The notes below the pieces were generated by a model that was not told the origin of the DNA, made no database searches, and saw only the letters and a program-made list of their open reading frames with translations. Made by a program: the position numbers and the translations under genes. A stretch of 64,000 bases of DNA from Chitinophagales bacterium (GTDB lineage: Bacteria; Bacteroidota; Bacteroidia; Chitinophagales; LD1): contig JAEUUZ010000041.1 in the NCBI GenBank assembly GCA_016786765.1, positions 34,937 to 98,936 of the forward strand, read 5' to 3'. Of the stretch, positions 18,261-26,063 are shown in pieces (the first letter of the stretch is position 1; the number at the start of each line of letters is the position of its first letter).

Positions 18261-18305
18261 CAAAGATGAGCATTAGGTGTATTAACTTATGTGACATTTG
18301 TCACA
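18261..18305 (-). promoter_or_regulatory. CRP/FNR-type operator (18290-18305) plus -7 box
   Basis: TGTGACATTTGTCACA is a perfect TGTGA-N6-TCACA palindrome, the textbook site for CRP/FNR-family regulators. On the minus strand CATCTTTG at 18268-18261 is one base off TAnnTTTG. Transcription would start near 18255, putting the palindrome centre at about -42, the classical class II activator position. The target is the 39-aa membrane protein gene. The cognate regulator is not in this window. Confidence 0.6.
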
Positions 18306-18334
18306 CAGCTACATGATAAAAAGTATTTAGAAGG

Positions 18335-19210
18335 TTATTCACTCTTCGCTCCGCGTACCATTTTTTCGATATCGTCCCATTGCGATTCAGAAACTGCTTC
18401 AAACATACTGAACTCACCTGCACCATTGAGCCATTCGCCACCATCGATGGTAATTACATCGCCATTTACATAGCCTGAGAAATCTGAAACGAGATAAGCC
18501 GCTAGGTTAGCAAGCTCTTGGTGCTCACCCACACGTTTCAATGGCACACGGTTCTTAAGATCGAATTTTTCTTGCAAATCGCCAGGTACTAGTCGGTCCC
18601 ATGCTCCTTTTGTAGGAAACGGCCCCGGGGCAATGGCATTCATTCGAATACCGTACTTCGCCCACTCAACGGCTAAAGAGCGCGTCATCGCTAAAACACC
18701 TGCCTTTGCAGTAGCAGAAGGCACAACATACGGTGAGCCTGTCCATGCATAAGTGGTTACAATATTTAATACCACTTTATTGGTTTCCTTATTGGCGATC
18801 CAATGTTTTCCTAAGGCTAAGGTGCAATTCACAGAACCTTCCAAAACGATACCGATAATGGCTTTGAAAGCACCGGCAGAAAGTCGTTCGGTTGGAGAAA
18901 TAAAATTGCCTGCTGCATTATTAAGCAATACATCTACCTTCCCGAAGGTAGCAATAGCATCGTTGACCATGCGCTCAACTTCATGATATAAGCGTACGTC
19001 ACATTGCAATGCCAAACATTTTCCGCCTGTTTCGGCTTCCAATTCGTCTGCAGTTTTTTGTAAGACATCTAATTTTCTGCTTGTAATTACGCAATTAGCG
19101 CCCAATTGCAAAAAATATTTAGTCATAGCTTTCCCTAAGCCGGTTCCACCTCCTGTAATAATGATTGTCTTTCCTTTTAATGCGTCATCGCGTAACATTC
19201 CGGTTGTCAT
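18335..19210 (-). CDS. SDR family oxidoreductase, 2,4-dienoyl-CoA reductase-like
   Basis: A 291-residue Rossmann enzyme. The NAD(P) site is TGGGTGLGKA, followed by LLNNAAGNF. The catalytic region reads SATAKAG: the lysine is kept but the tyrosine of YxxxK is absent, as in peroxisomal-type 2,4-dienoyl-CoA reductases. AIAPGPFPTKGAWDRL supports that group. The likely role is removing double bonds of unsaturated acyl-CoAs during beta-oxidation. It has no beta-oxidation neighbours. Confidence 0.82.
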   Translation of the reverse strand: MTTGMLRDDALKGKTIIITGGGTGLGKAMTKYFLQLGANCVITSRKLDVLQKTADELEAETGGKCLALQCDVRLYHEVERMVNDAIATFGKVDVLLNNAAGNFISPTERLSAGAFKAIIGIVLEGSVNCTLALGKHWIANKETNKVVLNIVTTYAWTGSPYVVPSATAKAGVLAMTRSLAVEWAKYGIRMNAIAPGPFPTKGAWDRLVPGDLQEKFDLKNRVPLKRVGEHQELANLAAYLVSDFSGYVNGDVITIDGGEWLNGAGEFSMFEAVSESQWDDIEKMVRGAKSE

Positions 19211-19277
19211 GGTTATGTGTTTAAGATTTGTGATTTTTTGATTTAAGATTTAAGACCTTGCTTGTGATGAACAATCT

Positions 19278-19643
19278 TTAAAACTGATTTGTTCGTAACA
19301 TTACGAGTGTACACGCCTCAATAGGTTCTATATTACTGTCTTTCAATAACTTTTCAAATTCCGGATTTTCTGTTCCGGGGTTAAAAATTACGCGATTTGG
19401 CCTTAAGTCCAAAATTTGCTTATAATACCCCTGTTGCAGCGAAGGATTAACATACATTGTGACCGTGTCAAATTTTTCAGACGGGTCGATTGTGGTAGCA
19501 ATTTGCAACGAATCAATTCTCCCTGATTTAACGCCAAGTGCCACCACATCGTGGTTGTAGGCCCGAAGCAACTTTACTGCTTTGTTGGAATAGCGCTCTT
19601 CATTTTCCGAAGCACCGACTACTAATGTTCGCTTATTGTTCAT
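19278..19643 (-). CDS. CoA-binding domain protein (YccU-like)
   Basis: A 121-residue stand-alone CoA_binding Rossmann domain. TLVVGASENEERYSNKA and FNPGTENPEFEKLL are the family's nucleotide-binding and C-terminal motifs. The exact function of this small family is not established. It lies upstream of the SDR on the same strand with a 67-nt gap. Confidence 0.82.
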   Translation of the reverse strand: MNNKRTLVVGASENEERYSNKAVKLLRAYNHDVVALGVKSGRIDSLQIATTIDPSEKFDTVTMYVNPSLQQGYYKQILDLRPNRVIFNPGTENPEFEKLLKDSNIEPIEACTLVMLRTNQF

Positions 19644-19704
19644 AAAACTTTAAATAACTAAAAACTTTTGTAAAAAGCGACCGTATATAGAACAAAAATA
19701 CCCT

Positions 19705-19977
19705 ATGCTGGCACCTATGATGATTGAAAAAGAAAATATTGACACCCTGACCTTTTGCGAGGCGAAACTCGGAACAAAAGAGGTTGAATCCATTACCAAA
19801 AAACTGTTCGATGCCATGATGCTTGGCAATATGGACCATTACAAAGTGAAAATATCGTTTAATACACTAGATGGCATTAAGGAGGTTTTCACTACCATTT
19901 GGGCTACAACCGACAGATTTATTGTATTGAAAGGCGGACGTTATATCCCTATCAATTCAATTATAGAAGTAGTTTAG
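19705..19977 (+). CDS. Small conserved-looking hypothetical protein
   Basis: A 90-residue soluble protein. It alternates a helix (TKEVESITKKLFDAMM) with beta strands (KVKISFNTLDGIKEVFTTIW) and ends in PINSIIEVV, suggesting a compact alpha/beta or SH3-like fold. No family recognised. It converges with the PDH E2 gene (stops 3 nt apart) and is divergent from the CoA-binding gene. Confidence 0.65.
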   Translation: MLAPMMIEKENIDTLTFCEAKLGTKEVESITKKLFDAMMLGNMDHYKVKISFNTLDGIKEVFTTIWATTDRFIVLKGGRYIPINSIIEVV

Positions 19978-19980
19978 TCC

Positions 19981-21189
19981 TTAAAGCATTAATCCTACCG
20001 GAGCTTCCAATGCCTTTTTCAAGGATTGTAAGAATTTTGCCCCTACTGCACCATCTACCACACGGTGATCGGAAGAAAGGGTAACCTTCATCATATTGGC
20101 CACTTTGATTTCGTTGTTCACCACAACCGGTACTTGACGAATAGCCCCAACAGCTAAAATACAAGCATTCGGCTCATTGATAATAGCCGTAAACTCTTCA
20201 ATACCAAACATACCTAAGTTAGATACTGTAAAGGTACTGCCTTCCATTTCAGTAGGCAATAATTTCTTTGTACTTGCTTTTTCTGCCAAAGCTTTCGCTT
20301 CTTTCGAAATATCTTGAATACTCTTTTGATCTGCAAATTTGATGACTGGCACCAACAAACCTTCTTCAACGGCTACAGCCATACCGATATGAATGTGCTC
20401 ATACTGACGAATGGTATCACCTAACCACGAAGTATTAATCAAAGGATTTTTGCGAATGGCTGAAGCAACAGCTTTCAAAACAATATCGTTGAACGATACT
20501 TTTTGCGGCAACACCTCGTTCAAATCGGCACGAAGCGACATGGCTTTATCCATATTAATATCCATGGTTAAATAGAAGTGCGGTGCGTTATTTTTGCTTT
20601 CACTTAATCTGCGGGCAATGGTTTTACGCATCTGAGAAACGCGCAAATCAGAGAACGATTCTGTTGTAACTATTGCTCTTGAAGGCATTGAAGCTGTACT
20701 CGCATTTTCCAAATCGCGTTTTACGATTCGGCCATCTTCTCCACTTCCATGTATTGAAGCCAAATTAATACCTTTCTCTTTAGCGATTAATTTCGCTAAG
20801 GGAGAGGCTTTCACACGGCCATGATCTTCTGTTTGCACAGGAACAGATTCCACAACGGCCGCTTTTCCTTCTACTTTAACCGCTACCTTTTCAGCTTCAG
20901 GTTTTGCCTCTTGCGCAGGTGCAGCAGCCAATAACGATTGGAAGTCTTCCCCTTCTTTCCCAACAATGGCAATCAAATCGCCAATTTTAAGGGAATCCCC
21001 TTTTTTAGCAGCAACATAAAGAACTTTCCCTGCGTAATAAGATTCTAGCGGCAAAGTGGCTTTATCGGTTTCTACCTCGGCAATGGAATCGCCCGTTTTA
21101 ATGGTGTCGCCTACTTTGATTGTTAGCTCAGCGATATAACCTTCTTCCATTGTATCGGTCATTCGTCCTAATCGTATTGCTTCTGCCAT
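19981..21189 (-). CDS. Dihydrolipoyllysine acetyltransferase (E2) of pyruvate dehydrogenase
   Basis: A 402-residue 2-oxoacid dehydrogenase E2. It has one lipoyl domain (1-80) with Lys43 in VETDKATLPLES, an Ala/Lys/Glu linker, an E3/E1-binding domain (about 130-165, ASPLAKLIAKEKGIN) and the catalytic acyltransferase domain ending SSDHRVVDGAVGA (HxxxDG). Its lysine would be lipoylated by LplA or LipA, both in this window. E1 and E3 are not adjacent. Pyruvate specificity is the usual assignment for this form but is not proved by sequence alone. Confidence 0.9.
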   Translation of the reverse strand: MAEAIRLGRMTDTMEEGYIAELTIKVGDTIKTGDSIAEVETDKATLPLESYYAGKVLYVAAKKGDSLKIGDLIAIVGKEGEDFQSLLAAAPAQEAKPEAEKVAVKVEGKAAVVESVPVQTEDHGRVKASPLAKLIAKEKGINLASIHGSGEDGRIVKRDLENASTASMPSRAIVTTESFSDLRVSQMRKTIARRLSESKNNAPHFYLTMDINMDKAMSLRADLNEVLPQKVSFNDIVLKAVASAIRKNPLINTSWLGDTIRQYEHIHIGMAVAVEEGLLVPVIKFADQKSIQDISKEAKALAEKASTKKLLPTEMEGSTFTVSNLGMFGIEEFTAIINEPNACILAVGAIRQVPVVVNNEIKVANMMKVTLSSDHRVVDGAVGAKFLQSLKKALEAPVGLML

Positions 21190-21315
21190 AGTTTTCGTTT
21201 AATTCAGCTCAAAAGTGTAAACAATTTCAAATTTTCCCAGCAAAATGCAAGATTATTATTTCGAAACCGTTACAACGTCAAAAATAAGTTTGTAAAATCA
21301 ATAACAAAACTCCTA

Positions 21316-21346
21316 TTTCAAGCTTTGTTCAAAAAAAGTATTTTTG
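21316..21346 (+). promoter_or_regulatory. Putative promoter TTTC-N19-TATTTTTG ahead of 21351
   Basis: TATTTTTG (21339-21346) is a perfect TAnnTTTG box. TTTC at 21316-21319 is one base off TTTG at exactly 19 nt. AAGC then ATG follows, so transcription would start at about the first codon. Confidence 0.55.
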
Positions 21347-21350
21347 AAGC

Positions 21351-21755
21351 ATGATACAAAACGACCATAACGTTGAAATTGCCAAACAGCAAGATTTAAT
21401 TGCCTCGATGTTAGGCATTGACGGACGCAATTTAATTTTCAACTTTAAAGATAAAAACGGAACTGTTCGCTTCGATTTAGTGACCATCAACCCGAAACAC
21501 GATCAGTCTTTCTTGTTCCACACCACCAATGGCACCGATAAGGTGGATGCATTGAAAAAGATGTTGGAATACATTGAACAGCATTATGCGCAAGAAAGCA
21601 GTATGACTATTCAGTGGATAAAGATTGGTGACGATAAATTGCATACCTCTTATTTCCGCGCAAAAAACATGTACGAAGCCTTAGATAAGTTCTACTACGA
21701 ACGCGATATGGCGCAGTACAAGATTTTTTCAATTTCGCTGAATCCGGTGAGCTAA
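21351..21755 (+). CDS. Hypothetical soluble protein, 134 residues
   Basis: A compact cytoplasmic protein without a signal peptide. Visible parts are GIDGRNLIFNFKDKNG, a helix VDALKKMLEYIEQHYAQ, the strand MTIQWIKIGD and a final helix-strand (FYYERDMAQYKIFSISLNP). The start is fixed by the ATG 4 nt behind a perfect -7 box. No family recognised; no metal or catalytic motif stands out. Confidence 0.68.
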   Translation: MIQNDHNVEIAKQQDLIASMLGIDGRNLIFNFKDKNGTVRFDLVTINPKHDQSFLFHTTNGTDKVDALKKMLEYIEQHYAQESSMTIQWIKIGDDKLHTSYFRAKNMYEALDKFYYERDMAQYKIFSISLNPVS

Positions 21756-21851
21756 TCACTTCAAGCTTTTTTTAATTGTTAGGAATGAAATTTATTTTAA
21801 TCCCATATAAATAGTGTCGTTCCATTTCTACATTCTTAAACCTACGTTATT

Positions 21852-22110
21852 ATGAAGAAGATTATTGCGTTTTCATTTATCGTAGCTGCATCGTTTGAAT
21901 TATCCGATATACAGCAGAAAGCGAATGTTCAAGCCAACAATAAAGAGCCCCTGTGAAAGGCAGTTTAGGGTGAGATAAAGACAGGTTGAAGCAAAAGGAA
22001 TGGAAGTAAAAGACACGAAAGTTCGAATGAATATCGACAAAAACAGCTTACACATTAACTCGAAAAAAGTGAATGTTCAAATCGGGAAAAAATTTCCCCA
22101 AAGTAACTAA
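21852..22110 (+). pseudogene. Probable remnant of a small secreted protein gene
   Basis: ATG 21852 opens a signal-peptide-like sequence (MKKIIAFSFIVAAS) that ends at a TGA after 34 codons. A second open stretch from 22000 in another frame (MEVKDTKVRMNIDKNS and on) runs to TAA at 22110, with stops in every frame between. Together they look like one roughly 80-residue exported protein broken by indels. This remnant is the only content of the 368-base gap between 21756 and 22123. Two unrelated short ORFs would be the alternative. Confidence 0.4.
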
Positions 22111-22123
22111 CGCGTAATTCAAC

Positions 22124-23602
22124 TTACTGAACAATAAGTCGTATTGTTTGTTGCATCCCTTTCAACCTATTCACTTTCACAAAGTATACACCTGTACTTA
22201 AACTTGATGTATTCACTTGCATTTTAGTGGTAGTTATTTGGTCGATAGCATTTGAAGAATAACAAGATCTACCGTCAATAGAAAAAATAGAATAGCTACT
22301 TATTTCATTTCCGATTTCACTTTCAACATAACTCATTCCGTTTGATGGATTAGGATACAGACGCAATAAGTTGTCTATGTTATATTCAAGAAGACCATTG
22401 GGTTGACTTAGTTGTTGCACCCTAAACTGACGAACATTTAACACTTCTCTATCATTTGCGCTTCCGCTAAAGTTTTGAATCATTGGAATTAAATACAATT
22501 GCGACTTATTAAATTCAGGTTTCAATGTATCAGAAAAAGAAAAGGTTAGTGTTTGATTAGCGCTTACAGAAGTTGGTATAGAACCTACTTTACCCCACGA
22601 GCCGCCATATACTTTTCGCAACATATAGCGATGAAAGGCAGAATCCACAGCCGGTAAACCATTATCGTATTGGTAGCCCCAAATACTATCTTCTACCAAC
22701 ATACAACTGATGCGTGTTTCCTTCGAAAAGGCAAGTGCTGCAGGGAATGTAGCGTTGAGTTGAAAAGAGAACAAATTATTGCTTGTGTTGATTGACGTAT
22801 TATTGATTGCAAATGCAACAGGAACTTTATTGAATAAATCTATATCGCGGATAAAAAAGGCGGAATCCGTTGGGCGAAATTGTAAATCAGGGAAAAAATT
22901 ATCGACATAATAATTGGGGTTGAAATAAGGCCCCAATGCCCATCGGTTAAAGGTAAAGTCGGGATGCGCAATAGAACCAATGGAGTCGTCAATTTCTATA
23001 GCCTCAGGGCAATTGAGCGCTGCCCATGCACCAGTTCCGTTATAACTGTGGAGTTTTACACTAACGGTATACGGACTTAAATCTTTGAGTAAATATTCGA
23101 AATAGGGCGTACCCGACTCACCACATGGTCCACAGGAAACATGCATGCCATATTCTGTTAAGCCCATTCGTGGAGGAACATTGTTTAAAACCTTATAGTT
23201 TCGAACTAAAGTATCGTTGCTGTGATTCGCATCTGTAAAACCGTCTATACTATCTATCCAAACTTTTAGTGTATACGTTCCGGGAGTACTAAAACTAACA
23301 GGCGTTGTAAAGGCAACGCGATAAGCAGATAAACCCAGGGCATTTATAGCATTAGAAGCATGATTATGATCTACTGTAACTTGCTGATGAACTGGAGTGC
23401 CGTTGTTAATAGCATAAGAATATTTCACCCTACTGCTAAAGGATGTTCCCTTATCCACCATGGCAAAAGGGATAGAATAACTCTTGTTGGTCGACAAATA
23501 GTAAGTTTCAGGATCTTTGGCATTGTACATTGCCAAGTTGGCATTTTGCGCTTGTGTTTGAATAGATATGACAATAGAAACAAAGAGTAAAATATAGCGC
23601 AT
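22124..23602 (-). CDS. Omp28-like secreted protein with T9SS sorting domain
   Basis: A 492-residue secreted protein with a signal peptide (1-18, TQAQ). An N-terminal beta-sandwich (about 20-135) precedes a thioredoxin-like domain of the Omp28 type, recognised by LTEYGMHVSCGPCGESGTPY (CGPC near residue 160) and NRWALGPYFNP. Another beta domain and a type A sorting domain follow (LLRLYPNPSNGMSYVES to the C-terminus). It is likely surface or outer-membrane exposed; a thiol-based role is possible but unproved. Confidence 0.82.
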   Translation of the reverse strand: MRYILLFVSIVISIQTQAQNANLAMYNAKDPETYYLSTNKSYSIPFAMVDKGTSFSSRVKYSYAINNGTPVHQQVTVDHNHASNAINALGLSAYRVAFTTPVSFSTPGTYTLKVWIDSIDGFTDANHSNDTLVRNYKVLNNVPPRMGLTEYGMHVSCGPCGESGTPYFEYLLKDLSPYTVSVKLHSYNGTGAWAALNCPEAIEIDDSIGSIAHPDFTFNRWALGPYFNPNYYVDNFFPDLQFRPTDSAFFIRDIDLFNKVPVAFAINNTSINTSNNLFSFQLNATFPAALAFSKETRISCMLVEDSIWGYQYDNGLPAVDSAFHRYMLRKVYGGSWGKVGSIPTSVSANQTLTFSFSDTLKPEFNKSQLYLIPMIQNFSGSANDREVLNVRQFRVQQLSQPNGLLEYNIDNLLRLYPNPSNGMSYVESEIGNEISSYSIFSIDGRSCYSSNAIDQITTTKMQVNTSSLSTGVYFVKVNRLKGMQQTIRLIVQ

Positions 23603-23674
23603 AAGTTGAGTTTGATGATAGATGCAGATTTTGAGTAATGCGTTGTCTTAGCAGTAAAATTGTTTAGTCAATCA

Positions 23675-23998
23675 TCACTTTAATTTCTCGTTATCTAAAT
23701 GCCGTGTAGCATCGCGTTTGGTTTTCTTTTCGATATTCTTTTGGAAGGCTTCCGTAAGATTGACTCCGGTTTGATTAGCTAAACAAATCAGCACAAACAA
23801 AACATCCGCCATTTCATCGGGAAGATTGTGTTTATCGGTTTCTTTAGATGATTGTTCACCATAGGTTCGAGCCATAATGCGTGCTAACTCGCCTACTTCT
23901 TCCATGAGAATGGCGGTATTCGTGAGTTCATTAAAATAACGAACACCAATACTTTTGATCCATTCATCGACCGTGGTTTGTGCTTGCTCTATTGTCAT
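23675..23998 (-). CDS. MazG-like nucleotide pyrophosphohydrolase
   Basis: A 107-residue single-domain all-alpha NTP pyrophosphohydrolase. LMEEVGELARIM and LPDEMADVLFVLICLAN hold the EExxE and ExxD metal ligands. It is unrelated in layout to the double-domain MazG at the window start. It is the last gene of a tight operon, 4 nt after acpS. Confidence 0.85.
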   Translation of the reverse strand: MTIEQAQTTVDEWIKSIGVRYFNELTNTAILMEEVGELARIMARTYGEQSSKETDKHNLPDEMADVLFVLICLANQTGVNLTEAFQKNIEKKTKRDATRHLDNEKLK

Positions 23999-24002
23999 AT
24001 CT

Positions 24003-24371
24003 TTATTTTTCCAAAGTTACAAAAGCAATTGCATGTGTTTTGATGTGTGACAGCGAAAGATGAATTTCCTTCACGCCTTTGGCTTCTACCATTTCTTTCG
24101 TTACGCCACTTAATGTAATAAAAGGTTTACCTAAATCATCGTTCAGCACTTCAACTTCATTAATCACCAAACCATCGCGCCAACCGGTACCCAGAGCTTT
24201 AAAGAAAGCCTCTTTTGCAGCAAAACGAGCGGCATAACTTTCGGTTCGTTTTGAACTGTCGCAATAGGCAATTTCGCGTTCGGAAAACACTTTCTTTTTG
24301 AACGCTTCTTTTGCAATGGCTCGCTCCACACGCTCCACTTCAATAATATCGGTACCAATTCCGTAAATCAT
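24003..24371 (-). CDS. acpS: Holo-[acyl-carrier-protein] synthase
   Basis: A 122-residue 4'-phosphopantetheinyl transferase that converts apo-ACP to holo-ACP using CoA. The metal ligands are Asp8 in GIGTDIIEVERV and the Glu in RFAAKEAFFKALGTG. It lies 12 nt after the C45 gene and 4 nt before the MazG-like gene, so it is co-transcribed with aryl-polyene-type genes rather than with fatty-acid genes. Confidence 0.95.
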   Translation of the reverse strand: MIYGIGTDIIEVERVERAIAKEAFKKKVFSEREIAYCDSSKRTESYAARFAAKEAFFKALGTGWRDGLVINEVEVLNDDLGKPFITLSGVTKEMVEAKGVKEIHLSLSHIKTHAIAFVTLEK

Positions 24372-24383
24372 AGCACAAGTTAA

Positions 24384-26063
24384 TTATTTCTTACAAGCCT
24401 CAATCTGCCGTTTAATTTTATCTACTTCACTTTGGGCATTCACTTCTTTTGTAAGGGCCAACTCAAAATAATGTTGTGCGCCTTTCTTATCGCCTTTCGC
24501 ATGTAGAAATTCAGCCACCCAATAATAGGCTTCCCAATAATTAGGATTACGTTGAACAATTTCAGTTAATGTTGTATTGTTGAATGAAGTAAATGCTTTC
24601 TGTTTAATGGCCTTTTTGATTTCCATTTTCAACTCGCGATAACGAATAAAATCTTTCCATTGCTGTGTTTCAAGAAATGTATCGGCTGCGATAGTGAAAG
24701 CTGTATCGTACACCACATAATTTTGTTTTAACGCTTTCGGATTAGCAAAAATTGCATTCAAATCGTAGCAAATAAATTTACCCAATTGATAAGGTGAAGT
24801 AGACACCCAAAATTTCAACTTTTCGGGTTGAAAAATAATACCGTGATGGGCTATCAATTGATTCATGGCTTTTTCGTTGCCGAAACCAATATCGCTACCG
24901 CCCTTGCCACGCTGATCGCGAAGTAAGGTTGCCGCATTGGAACAATTCAATTGTTTTGTTTGTCCTACCAGTTCAGTCAAATGCTGAAACCGATACATAG
25001 AAGCACTTTCACGAATATTGTTCACATTATTCACTTCGTTCTTGAAGGTATCGCTCTGATAATGATTGGCGCATAACAAGTAGTTTTTATCAGAGAAGAA
25101 CAAAGCAGTTTTGGTGGGCGACTTTTCAATTAATGCTGTTTTGTGATCTTTTGCAGAACCTATCATCAAGGTTTCGCTTACAAAGGTTTTTCGCTTTTTT
25201 GCGATGGAATAGGCTTCATCAATGGTAGATGCATACTGTAGAATTTCTCTCCCCAAAATTGATATTGGAGTTGCCGAACCGGTTGGCATGTCTGATTTTG
25301 CAGCATTTAAGGTAATCGTTAAACCTGCATCGTTCATTCCTGAAACAGCACCAATCATTCCCGGCCAGGTGAGCATGGCAAACTTATGACCGGCATCGGG
25401 ATGCACAAACAATACAATTTTGTTTTTGGCGAAATCATCGCCTACATAAAAATCAAAATTCCGGCCGATAATTAACGATGAGTCGGAAGAATATTCATCC
25501 CAAGCAGCAAAAGAGGTACAACCCACTAATGCCAAGCTTTGCATCGCATGACCAATATCGTGAGCTGCATGGTAGTTCAACATTCTATCGTAAGCCGGAG
25601 AGATATAATCGAAATCGTGTGGAGCAGAAAGGGATTCGCCATAAATTTCTTCGCGGTATTCAATGTCGACATTTTGATCGAGGTGGCGATTGAACACCCT
25701 TGTAAACATACCAAGAAAACCCAAGTAGGTATCAGAAGGAACGAGCTCGTGAATTTGATTCACAAAAGCTAATTCTTGATCGTACATTAACTCTTTATTC
25801 AGTTTCCCTAAAATAACACCGCGATTAAAAGGCGAACCTTCTACATATTCTTCCCACAATCCGCTGTCGTTGCGTTTCAACCAATTATCGCCCACAAACC
25901 ACATAGAATCTTTCCCTGTTTGGCGTTGTAACTCCAACACCGATTGATCTTTCACTTGCGGAATATCGGGCTGCAAACCCCATTTCACATAGGCGTAGAA
26001 CACGCACAGTAAAAGGAAGATAAAGAGAAGAGTGTATAATAGTATCTTAACTAAGCGTTTCAT
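24384..26063 (-). CDS. C45-family autoproteolytic acyltransferase/hydrolase with TPR tail
   Basis: A 559-residue protein with an N-terminal membrane anchor (about 7-28). An Ntn-hydrolase domain of the acyl-CoA:6-aminopenicillanate acyltransferase type follows. The likely self-exposed nucleophile is Cys182 in ALVGCTSFAAWD, and GRNFDFYVGDD, AMLTWPGMIGAVSGMN and GLTITLNAAKS are hallmarks of the family. A TPR-like helical tail covers about 500-559. Genes of this family recur in Bacteroidota flexirubin clusters, where they are thought to act on acyl chains. It overlaps the upstream oxidoreductase gene by 17 nt. Confidence 0.82.
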   Translation of the reverse strand: MKRLVKILLYTLLFIFLLLCVFYAYVKWGLQPDIPQVKDQSVLELQRQTGKDSMWFVGDNWLKRNDSGLWEEYVEGSPFNRGVILGKLNKELMYDQELAFVNQIHELVPSDTYLGFLGMFTRVFNRHLDQNVDIEYREEIYGESLSAPHDFDYISPAYDRMLNYHAAHDIGHAMQSLALVGCTSFAAWDEYSSDSSLIIGRNFDFYVGDDFAKNKIVLFVHPDAGHKFAMLTWPGMIGAVSGMNDAGLTITLNAAKSDMPTGSATPISILGREILQYASTIDEAYSIAKKRKTFVSETLMIGSAKDHKTALIEKSPTKTALFFSDKNYLLCANHYQSDTFKNEVNNVNNIRESASMYRFQHLTELVGQTKQLNCSNAATLLRDQRGKGGSDIGFGNEKAMNQLIAHHGIIFQPEKLKFWVSTSPYQLGKFICYDLNAIFANPKALKQNYVVYDTAFTIAADTFLETQQWKDFIRYRELKMEIKKAIKQKAFTSFNNTTLTEIVQRNPNYWEAYYWVAEFLHAKGDKKGAQHYFELALTKEVNAQSEVDKIKRQIEACKK

